Positions 14,445 through 20,693 of a stretch of DNA of 33,705 nucleotides are shown here, piece after piece. The notes under the pieces are model-generated. The model searched no databases and was not told where the DNA came from. It saw only the letters and a program-made list of their open reading frames with translations. Each line of letters starts with the position of its first letter. The first letter of the stretch is position 1. Made by a program: the position numbers and the translations under genes. Origin of the DNA: Nevskia sp. (GTDB lineage Bacteria; Pseudomonadota; Gammaproteobacteria; Nevskiales; Nevskiaceae); NCBI GenBank assembly GCA_016779605.1, contig JADHNH010000033.1:1-33705 (forward strand). The letters are read 5' to 3'.

Positions 14445-15218
14445 ATGACCGTGCACGTCGAGAAGCACCAGCGGGTCACCACCGTGATCATGGACCGCGC
14501 GGAGGCGCGCAACGCGGTGGACCGCGACACCGCCGACGCGCTGGCCGACGCCTTCCGCGCGTTCGACGCCGACGCCGGCGCGGATGTGGCCGTGCTGTGC
14601 GGCGCCAACGGCCACTTCTGCGCCGGCGCGGACCTGAAGGCGCTGGCCGCCGGCAAGCGTCCCAACCGGGTGGAGATCGAAGGCGACGGCCCGCTCGGGC
14701 CCACGCGCATGCGCCTGGGCAAGCCGGTGATCGCCGCGGTGTCCGGCTTCGCGGTCGCCGGCGGCTTCGAGCTGGCGCTGTGGTGCGACCTGCGCGTGGT
14801 GGAGGAGGATGCGCAGTTCGGCGTGTTCTGCCGGCGCTGGGGCGTGCCGCTGATCGACGGCGGCACCATCCGCCTGCCGCGGCTGATCGGCCAGTCGCGC
14901 GCCATGGACCTCATCCTCACCGGCCGCGCGGTCGGCGCGCAGGAGGCCCTGCAGATGGGCCTGGCCAACCGCGTCGTGCCCAAGGGCCAGGCGCGCGCCG
15001 CGGCCGAGGCGCTGGCCCTGGAGCTGACCCGCTTCCCGCAGCTGTGCCTGCGCAACGACCGCCTCAGCGCCTACGAGCAGGCCGACCTGGATTTTGCCGA
15101 GGCGCTGCGCAACGAGACCCGGCGCGGCTCGGTGACCCTGGCCAGCGGCGAGACCGTGCGCGGCGCCAGCCGCTTCGCCGAAGGCCGCGGCCGCGGCGGT
15201 TCGTTCGAGGACCTGTAG
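14445..15218 (+). CDS. Crotonase-family protein (enoyl-CoA hydratase/isomerase-like)
   Basis: A 257-residue crotonase fold. The oxyanion-hole segment GHFCAGADLKAL and the helix AGGFELALWCDLR, holding the first catalytic glutamate, are present. The second glutamate of canonical hydratases (the PE of the PExxLG segment) is missing: the equivalent stretch reads FGVFCRRWGVPLIDGGT. Its chemistry may therefore not be hydration; isomerase, hydrolase or lyase roles occur in the superfamily. ATG 14445 has GGGGAG upstream; the longer frame to 14388 is not needed. No fatty-acid degradation genes lie nearby. Confidence 0.88.
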   Translation: MTVHVEKHQRVTTVIMDRAEARNAVDRDTADALADAFRAFDADAGADVAVLCGANGHFCAGADLKALAAGKRPNRVEIEGDGPLGPTRMRLGKPVIAAVSGFAVAGGFELALWCDLRVVEEDAQFGVFCRRWGVPLIDGGTIRLPRLIGQSRAMDLILTGRAVGAQEALQMGLANRVVPKGQARAAAEALALELTRFPQLCLRNDRLSAYEQADLDFAEALRNETRRGSVTLASGETVRGASRFAEGRGRGGSFEDL

Positions 15219-15224
15219 CCGCGC

Positions 15225-16073
15225 TTAGTCCGGGTGCGGCGCCGGGGCGGCCAGTTCGGCGACGGCGGGCAGGGTGCCGTGGCGCGCCAGCAGCCAGCGC
15301 CACTGGAAGCAGTGCTGGGCCGCACGGGCGACGTCGTTCAGGTACCAGGCGTTGACCGAGCCGCCGACCACCGCGCCCATCACCGGCAGCGACTCCGCCG
15401 CCTTGCGCCAGCCCAGGTGGCGGGCCAGCTGCCTGCCCAGGTTGTTCAGGCTGAAGATCGCCGCCTCCTTGGCCAGCTCGCGCTCGGCGGCGCGCTCGAT
15501 GCCCTCGCGCCAGTGCACCTCGGCGTCGAGCGCGTCGGCATCCAGCGCGGCCAGCGCCTGCTGCTTTTCGTCCATCGAGTTGGCCGAGGCCAGCGCGAAC
15601 ACCGCCACCGCGGTGTGGCGGCGCTCCGGCGCGCCCAGCTCCTCGCCGTAGCACAGGCCGATGCGGTGGATGGTGCGGAAAGTCAGGGTCAGCAGGGTCG
15701 GGATGTCGGCGATCAGCCCGAGCGTGCCGGCCGCGCCGAACACCGCGCCGCTGCCGCCGGCCAGGCCGACCGCGCGCCGGCGCACCTGCTCGGCAAGGTC
15801 GTCGCAGCGCTTCAGCTGGCCCTCGCGCAGGGCGGCGATGTCGGGGAGCTGCGCGCGCCGCAGGATCGAGCGGCGGTCCGACAGGCGCACCGCGGCGGCG
15901 TGCACCGATTCCAGCGCCAGCCGCAGCAGCACCCCCGGCACCAGCTTTTCCACCGCTTCGGCCGCCGGCGTGGCGGCCTGGCCGAAAGCGCGCGTGGCCG
16001 GCCCCGGCGGCTCGCCGCGCCACTTGCGGATGCGTTGCAGTTGTTCGCGCTCGTAGCGCAGCAGGCGGCTCAT
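15225..16073 (-). CDS. EcsC family protein
   Basis: A 282-residue protein matching the EcsC family. Landmarks are the YEREQLQRIRKWR start, the glycine-rich segment LAGGSGAVFGAAGTLGLIADIPTLLTLTFRTIHRIG (about residues 105-140), and the C-terminal PVMGAVVGGSVNAWYLNDVARAAQHCF. The family is named from Bacillus EcsC but its biochemical role is unknown; the glycine-rich centre may associate with membranes. ATG 16073 is used; an in-frame ATG at 16103 is an alternative. It is divergent from the NRDE gene with only about 40 bases between the starts. Confidence 0.85.
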   Translation of the reverse strand: MSRLLRYEREQLQRIRKWRGEPPGPATRAFGQAATPAAEAVEKLVPGVLLRLALESVHAAAVRLSDRRSILRRAQLPDIAALREGQLKRCDDLAEQVRRRAVGLAGGSGAVFGAAGTLGLIADIPTLLTLTFRTIHRIGLCYGEELGAPERRHTAVAVFALASANSMDEKQQALAALDADALDAEVHWREGIERAAERELAKEAAIFSLNNLGRQLARHLGWRKAAESLPVMGAVVGGSVNAWYLNDVARAAQHCFQWRWLLARHGTLPAVAELAAPAPHPD

Positions 16074-16112
16074 GTTGCACCGGTCGGTCGTGCCGGCGTT
16101 CATAATAACGAT

Positions 16113-16946
16113 ATGTGCCTGATTGCCGTCGCCTGGAACCCCGCCGAGGAGCTGCCGCTGGTGCTGGCCTCCAACCGCGACGAATTTCACCAGCGGCCGA
16201 GCCTGCCGCTGGCGCGCTGGCGCGAGCAGCCGCAGGTGATCGGCGGCCGCGACCTGCGCGAAGGCGGCGGCTGGCTGGCGCTGCACGAGGCGGGACGGCT
16301 GGCGGCGGTGACCAATGTGCGCGCGCCGGCCGCCGGCAGCGCACCGCTGTCGCGCGGCCGGCTGGTGCGCGACTTCGTGGCAGGTGCGGACGGCGCCGCA
16401 GCCTATGCGCGCGCGCGCAACACCGACGGCGCCGCGTTCGGCCCGTTCAACTTGCTGGCCTGGGACGGCGCCACGCTGGCCTTCGCCAGCAACGCGCCGG
16501 GCGCCAGCCGCATTGCCGGCCCCGGCATCTACGGTGTTTCCAACGGTACGCTGGACGAGGAGTGGCCCAAGCAGCGGCACCTGAGCGCGCGCCTGCGGCG
16601 CTGGCTGGAGCAGCGCCCCGACCCGGCCGATCCGGACCTGGAGCCGCTGCTGGCCGCCCTGGCCGACGCGCGCGAAGCCGACGACGGCGAGCTGCCCGAC
16701 AGCGGCGTGGGCCTGGCGCGCGAGCGCTGGCTGTCGGCGGCCTTCATCCGCAGCCCGGCCTACGGCACCCGCGCCAGCTCGGTGGTGATCGTGCGGCGCG
16801 ACGGCCGCACCACCTTCTTCGAGCGCCGCTTCGACGCCGAAGGGATGGCCTGCGGCGACTCCCGCATCGAGCTGCGGCTGCCGCCGCCGCGCGCGGCGGC
16901 GCCTACCCCATCGGCCACCGCAACTGCAACCGGATTCCACGCATGA
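16113..16946 (+). CDS. NRDE/TANGO2 family protein
   Basis: A 277-residue member of the NRDE (TANGO2) family. It begins MCLIAVAW, with the catalytic-type N-terminal cysteine typical of Ntn-hydrolase-like members. The defining ASNRDEFHQRPS (about residues 20-31), GGRDLREGGGWLAL and TNVRAP motifs follow. The function is unknown; eukaryotic homologues affect Golgi, lipid and heme handling. A CATAAT (16101-16106) six bases before the ATG and the lack of a Shine-Dalgarno sequence suggest a leaderless transcript. Its stop overlaps the folB-like start by four bases (ATGA), so the two are coupled. Confidence 0.9.
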   Translation: MCLIAVAWNPAEELPLVLASNRDEFHQRPSLPLARWREQPQVIGGRDLREGGGWLALHEAGRLAAVTNVRAPAAGSAPLSRGRLVRDFVAGADGAAAYARARNTDGAAFGPFNLLAWDGATLAFASNAPGASRIAGPGIYGVSNGTLDEEWPKQRHLSARLRRWLEQRPDPADPDLEPLLAALADAREADDGELPDSGVGLARERWLSAAFIRSPAYGTRASSVVIVRRDGRTTFFERRFDAEGMACGDSRIELRLPPPRAAAPTPSATATATGFHA

Positions 16947-17338
16947 GCGGCGACCCGCGCGAACGGCTGCCCGCGCAGGACTACCTGTGCGCCAAGATCC
17001 TGCGCGCCGAGGTCGACGTGCAGCTCGGCCTGCACGGCTGGGAGCGCCACCGCGAGAAGCCGACGCGGCTGTGGGTGGACGCCGAGCTGTTCGCCTTCGA
17101 CCCGCCGGCGGTGGTGGCCGGCCTGCACGAGGTGATCGACTACGACCGCGTGCGCGACTTCATCCGCGCCTGGGCCGGCCGGCCGCACACGCCGCTGCTG
17201 GAAACGCTGGCGCAGGAGTTGGTCGACTTCTGCCTGCAGGATCCCAAGGTGGACGCGGTGCGCGTGTCGCTGGTCAAGCCGACCATCTTCAACGAGGCGC
17301 GCGGCGCCGGCGTCGAGCTGTTTCGCCGCCGGCGCTGA
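16943..17338 (+). CDS. folB: Dihydroneopterin aldolase-like protein
   Basis: A 131-residue tunnelling-fold protein of the FolB/FolX family, which cleaves or epimerises dihydroneopterin in folate synthesis. Family features are LGLHGWERHREKPTRLWVDAEL at the N-terminus, YDRVRDFIRAW with the conserved tyrosine, PLLETLAQELVDFCL, and VSLVKPTIF with the conserved lysine. Whether it is aldolase (FolB) or epimerase-type (FolX) cannot be decided by eye. Its start overlaps the NRDE gene stop. The convergent neighbour is a pteridine reductase, which supports a pterin role. Confidence 0.82.
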   Translation: MSGDPRERLPAQDYLCAKILRAEVDVQLGLHGWERHREKPTRLWVDAELFAFDPPAVVAGLHEVIDYDRVRDFIRAWAGRPHTPLLETLAQELVDFCLQDPKVDAVRVSLVKPTIFNEARGAGVELFRRRR

Positions 17339-17362
17339 GCCGCGCGCCTGGGGCAAGGCCCC

Positions 17363-17440
17363 GCATGGCGGGCCGTGCCCGCCGTGCGTACTTCCGCGGT
17401 CAATGGCGGGCGCGGTCCGCCCTTGGCCGACGATGGCTAC
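17363..17440. repeat. Degenerate REP pair between folB and folM-like genes
   Basis: The 17-base palindrome GGCGGGCCGTGCCCGCC (stem 17367-17373 with 17377-17383) is identical to the one after def at 32335-32351. A more diverged, oppositely oriented partner lies at about 17405-17424. Bases 17437-17440 read GTAG on the minus strand, and its TAG is the stop codon of the leftward reductase gene. It resembles an eroded REPIN. Confidence 0.5.
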
Positions 17441-18210
17441 ACCAGCGCTTCGCCGCCGTCCACCGTCAGCACCGTGCCGGTGACGAATGCCGCCGCCTCG
17501 CTGGCCAGGTACAGCACCGCGCCGGCCACCGACTCGGCGCCGCCGAGGCGGCCGGCCGGCACCCGCGCCAGCATCGCGCGGTGCGCCGCCTCGTCGCCGC
17601 TGTCGTCGATCGGCCACAGCACCGCGCTCGGCGCCACCGCGTTGACCCGCACCTCCGGCGCCAGCTCCAGCGCCAGCACCCGCGTCACCGCTTCCAGGCC
17701 GGCCTTGGCGGCACAGTAAGGCGCGCGCCGCCTTAGCGGCCGCTGCGCGTAGATGTCGCTGATGTTGACCACCGCGCCGCGGCTCTTGCGCAGCGCGCCG
17801 GCGCAGGCCTGGGTGAGGAACAGCGGCGCCTTCAGGTTGGTGCCCACCAGGTCCTCGAACGCCGCCTCGGTGATGCGGCCCAGCGGGGTTTCGTAGAACG
17901 TCGAGGCGTTGTTGACCAGCAGGTCCAGCCGGCCCCAGCGGCGCAGCACCTGCTGTGCCAGACGCTGCAGCTGCCCGGCCAGCAGCAGGTCCGCCTTCAG
18001 CGCCACCGCCGAGCGCGGCCGCGCGCGGTTGAGCGCCGCCGCCAGCTCGCGCGCCTCGTCGCCGGCGGAGCGGTAGTGGATCGCCACGGCGAATCCTGCC
18101 GCGTGCAAGGCCTCGGCGACGGCACGGCCGACACGGCGCGCACCGCCGGTGACCAGCGCGACCCGGGAACGCTCCTGCCGCCGCTGCGGATGTTCGTGGC
18201 TCGTATCCAT
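17437..18210 (-). CDS. Pteridine reductase (FolM/PTR1-like short-chain dehydrogenase)
   Basis: A 257-residue SDR with the NADPH-binding TGGARRVGRAVAEALH (TGxxxRxG, typical of PTR1/FolM rather than the usual TGxxxGxG). NNAST follows, and a YCAAK active site. An aspartate 13 residues before the active tyrosine (in NISDIYAQ) replaces the usual SDR serine, as in PTR1. It probably reduces dihydropterins or dihydrofolate to tetrahydro forms. It is convergent with the folB-like gene, consistent with pterin metabolism. ATG 18210 has GGATACATGGG upstream; a plain FabG-type SDR is less likely. Confidence 0.85.
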   Translation of the reverse strand: MDTSHEHPQRRQERSRVALVTGGARRVGRAVAEALHAAGFAVAIHYRSAGDEARELAAALNRARPRSAVALKADLLLAGQLQRLAQQVLRRWGRLDLLVNNASTFYETPLGRITEAAFEDLVGTNLKAPLFLTQACAGALRKSRGAVVNISDIYAQRPLRRRAPYCAAKAGLEAVTRVLALELAPEVRVNAVAPSAVLWPIDDSGDEAAHRAMLARVPAGRLGGAESVAGAVLYLASEAAAFVTGTVLTVDGGEALV

Positions 18211-18316
18211 CCCATGTATCCTGTCGTAGATTTTTCCCGGACTTTTTTTCCCGCACGCGCGCCGCGACGCCGCCGCAATCCGCCGCGCGAACGGCGATCC
18301 CCCGAAAGTTTACGAA

Positions 18317-18332
18317 ATTAGGACATTAGGAC
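18317..18332 (+). repeat. Tandem 8-bp repeat carrying the uppP ribosome-binding site
   Basis: Two perfect adjacent copies of ATTAGGAC lie at 18317-18324 and 18325-18332. The second copy places AGGA about 9 bases before the GTG start of uppP. Loss or gain of a unit would leave a ribosome-binding site at the same spacing. Confidence 0.6.
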
Positions 18333-18341
18333 ACCTGCACC

Positions 18342-19127
18342 GTGAGCGACCTGCTGCAAGTCATCCTGCTGGGCATCGTCGAAGGCATCACCGAGTTCCT
18401 GCCGGTCTCCTCCACCGGCCACCTGCTGATCGCCGAACACCTCGGGCTGGGGCAGCGCTCCGACGTGTTCAACGTGGTCATCCAGGCGGGCGCCATTCTG
18501 GCGGTCGTGCTGATCTACCGCCAGCGGCTGTGGGAGCTGGCCTCCGGCTGGGCCAGGCCGGACAACCGCGACTATGCGCTGAAGCTGTTGCTGGCCTTCG
18601 TCGTCACCTCGGTGTTCGCCTTCGCCGCGGTCAAGCTCGGCTTCAAGCTGCCCGAGAAGCTCGGCCCGGTGGCCTGGGCCCTGCTGATCGGCGGCGTGTG
18701 GATCATCGCCGCGGAGTGGTTCGCCGCGAAAAAGCCGGACAGCGCGCGCATCACCTGGACCGTCGCCGTGGCGGTGGGCCTGGCGCAGGTGGTGGCGGCG
18801 ATCTTCCCCGGCACCTCGCGTTCCGGGGCGACGATTTTCGTGGCCATGCTGCTGGGCACCAGCAACCGCGCCGCCGCCACCGAATTCGCCTTCCTGGTCG
18901 GCATCCCCACCATGTTCGAGGCCAGCGGCTACGAGCTGCTCAAGTCGCTCAAGCACGGCGCCGGCGCCGAGAACTGGGCCGACCTCGGCATCGCCTTCGC
19001 GGTGTCCACCGTCACTGCCTTCGTCGCGGTGAAGTGGCTGCTCGGCTACATCGTCAAGCACCGCTTCACGGTCTTTGCCGCCTATCGCATCGCCCTGGGC
19101 GCGGCGCTGCTGCTGTTCATGGCCTAG
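18342..19127 (+). CDS. uppP: Undecaprenyl-diphosphatase (BacA family)
   Basis: An integral inner-membrane enzyme that dephosphorylates undecaprenyl diphosphate to recycle the lipid carrier for peptidoglycan and other polymers. It also confers bacitracin tolerance. The 261 residues form about eight hydrophobic helices. The two catalytic motifs are clear: EGITEFLPVSSTGHL (about 14-28) and FPGTSRSGAT (about 155-164). The start is GTG 18342, decided by the AGGAC at 18328-18332 and by the family N-terminus (MSDLLQVILLGIVEGITEF). Confidence 0.96.
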   Translation: MSDLLQVILLGIVEGITEFLPVSSTGHLLIAEHLGLGQRSDVFNVVIQAGAILAVVLIYRQRLWELASGWARPDNRDYALKLLLAFVVTSVFAFAAVKLGFKLPEKLGPVAWALLIGGVWIIAAEWFAAKKPDSARITWTVAVAVGLAQVVAAIFPGTSRSGATIFVAMLLGTSNRAAATEFAFLVGIPTMFEASGYELLKSLKHGAGAENWADLGIAFAVSTVTAFVAVKWLLGYIVKHRFTVFAAYRIALGAALLLFMA

Positions 19128-19136
19128 CGCCGGGCT

Positions 19137-19301
19137 TCAGTCGCCCAGCCACTCGTCGAACAGCCGGCGTCCCCAGTACAGGCCCAAGCCGGATCCCAGC
19201 GCACCCAGCACCACCGCCGCGGGCAGGGCCCACAGCTCGCCCAGCCACCAGCCGGCGCCGCCGAGCACGAACATGCCGAACCAGCCGAATAACGTGCGCA
19301 C
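19137..19301 (-). CDS. 54-residue membrane protein downstream of cca
   Basis: A small ORF starting with GTG 19301, three bases after the cca stop. The product has two hydrophobic segments (about residues 4-22, LFGWFGMFVLGGAGWWLG; and 26-42, LPAAVVLGALGSGLGLYW) and a charged end (GRRLFDEWLGD). Codon use matches the neighbours (mostly G/C-ending) and the hydrophobic/charged layout is coherent, so it looks real. It is probably translated with cca. No family is recognised. It converges on uppP with 9 bases between stops. Confidence 0.65.
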   Translation of the reverse strand: MRTLFGWFGMFVLGGAGWWLGELWALPAAVVLGALGSGLGLYWGRRLFDEWLGD

Positions 19302-19304
19302 GGA

Positions 19305-20597
19305 TCAGTCGCAGGGCGCCGCCGGCGATGATGCTGCCGCAGCGGCGGCCGCGCGGCCTTCCTGGACGAAGCGCACCAGTTGCGCGGCACGGCGGCGCCG
19401 CAGCTCCTCGCCCACCGCGGACCCTTCGAAGCCGTCGGCCACCACCGCGGCTGCCTGGACGGCGCCGGCCTGCGCGCGCGCCGTGCGCAGGTAGGGCACC
19501 GGCGGATAGTCGCGGTTCTCCCGGCCCAGTCGGCCGCGCGCGTCGCACAGGCAGGCCTCGAGCGCCTGCTCGAAGAACTCGCCGCGCTGGAAGGCGCGCA
19601 GACGCTCGAGCAGCTCCAGCAGCTTGGCCGCGCGCAGCTCCAGCGCGCGGTGCACCACCAGGTGGTCGCGGGTCACCGCCAGGGCCAGCTCGCGCTGCGC
19701 ATTCGGCAGGCGCAGGCGCGCGCTGAACCGCTCGACCAGCGGCAGGCCGCGCTGCTCGTGCCGGCGGTGGCTGGGCAGCTCGTCGCGCGGGGTGGCCGCC
19801 TTGCCCAGGTCGTGCAGCAGCGCGGCGACCCGCACCGGCAGCGCAAAGCCCATGCGTGCGCCGGCGTCCACGCACATCAGCGTGTGCACCAGCGTATCCA
19901 CCTCCGGGTGGAACTCGGCGCGCTGCGGCACGCCGGCCAGCGCCGCCACTTCCGGCATCACGCGCGCCAATGCGCCGCACTCCTGCAGGGTCTCGAAGTA
20001 GACCCCAGGGCGATAGTCCGGGCCGCTGTCCGCCGCACCGAGGAGCGCACGCTCGGTTTCCTTCCACACGCGCTCCGGCACCAGGTGGTCGGCCTCGCCC
20101 GCTTCCACCATCCGCCGCATCAGCTGCAGGGTCTCGGCGGCGACGCCGAAGCCCAGCGGCGCCAGCCGCGCGGCGAAGCGCGCCACCCGCAGGATGCGCA
20201 CCGGGTCTTCGGCGAACGCCGGCGAGACGTGCCGCAGCACGCGTGCGGCGAGGTCGCGCAGGCCGCCGTGCGGGTCGATCAGCTGGCCCTGCTCGTCCTG
20301 GGCGATGGCGTTGATGGTGAGATCGCGCCGGTACAGGTCCTGCTCCAGGGTCACATCTTCGCCGGTGTGCACGGCGAAGCCGCGGTAGCCGCTGCCGGTC
20401 TTGCGCTCGGTGCGGGCCAGCGCGTGCTCCTCGCGCGTGTGCGGGTGCAGGAACACCGGGAAGTCCTTGCCCACCGGCCGGTAGCCGGCCGCCAGCATCT
20501 GCTCGGGGGTGGCGCCCACCACCACCCAGTCGCGCTCCACCACCGGCAGCCCCAGCAGCGCATCGCGCACGGCGCCGCCGACCAGGTAGCGTTTCAT
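19305..20597 (-). CDS. cca: Multifunctional CCA-adding tRNA nucleotidyltransferase
   Basis: Adds or repairs the 3' CCA of tRNAs. The 430 residues align along their length with E. coli Cca (412): YLVGGAVRDALLG, GKDFPVFLHP, ARTERKTGSGY, RRDLTINA, HVSPAFAEDPVR and VRxxRFAAR. The C-terminal HD phosphohydrolase domain (AALLHDLGK) of the bacterial long form is also present. The residue matching catalytic D21 of E. coli is E21 here (ERDW); D23 is kept. An Ala/Arg-rich tail extends the C-terminus. A TM protein gene follows after three bases. ATG 20597 gives MKRYLVGG, matching the family start. Confidence 0.95.
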   Translation of the reverse strand: MKRYLVGGAVRDALLGLPVVERDWVVVGATPEQMLAAGYRPVGKDFPVFLHPHTREEHALARTERKTGSGYRGFAVHTGEDVTLEQDLYRRDLTINAIAQDEQGQLIDPHGGLRDLAARVLRHVSPAFAEDPVRILRVARFAARLAPLGFGVAAETLQLMRRMVEAGEADHLVPERVWKETERALLGAADSGPDYRPGVYFETLQECGALARVMPEVAALAGVPQRAEFHPEVDTLVHTLMCVDAGARMGFALPVRVAALLHDLGKAATPRDELPSHRRHEQRGLPLVERFSARLRLPNAQRELALAVTRDHLVVHRALELRAAKLLELLERLRAFQRGEFFEQALEACLCDARGRLGRENRDYPPVPYLRTARAQAGAVQAAAVVADGFEGSAVGEELRRRRAAQLVRFVQEGRAAAAAAASSPAAPCD

Positions 20598-20693
20598 CGG
20601 GCGCAGGTCCGCGCGCGGCGGGTGCGGCAGGCGGGCAGCGTCATGCAGTCGTCCGGCGATGTCACGGCGGGCGTCCGCACCGGGGCGTGCCGC

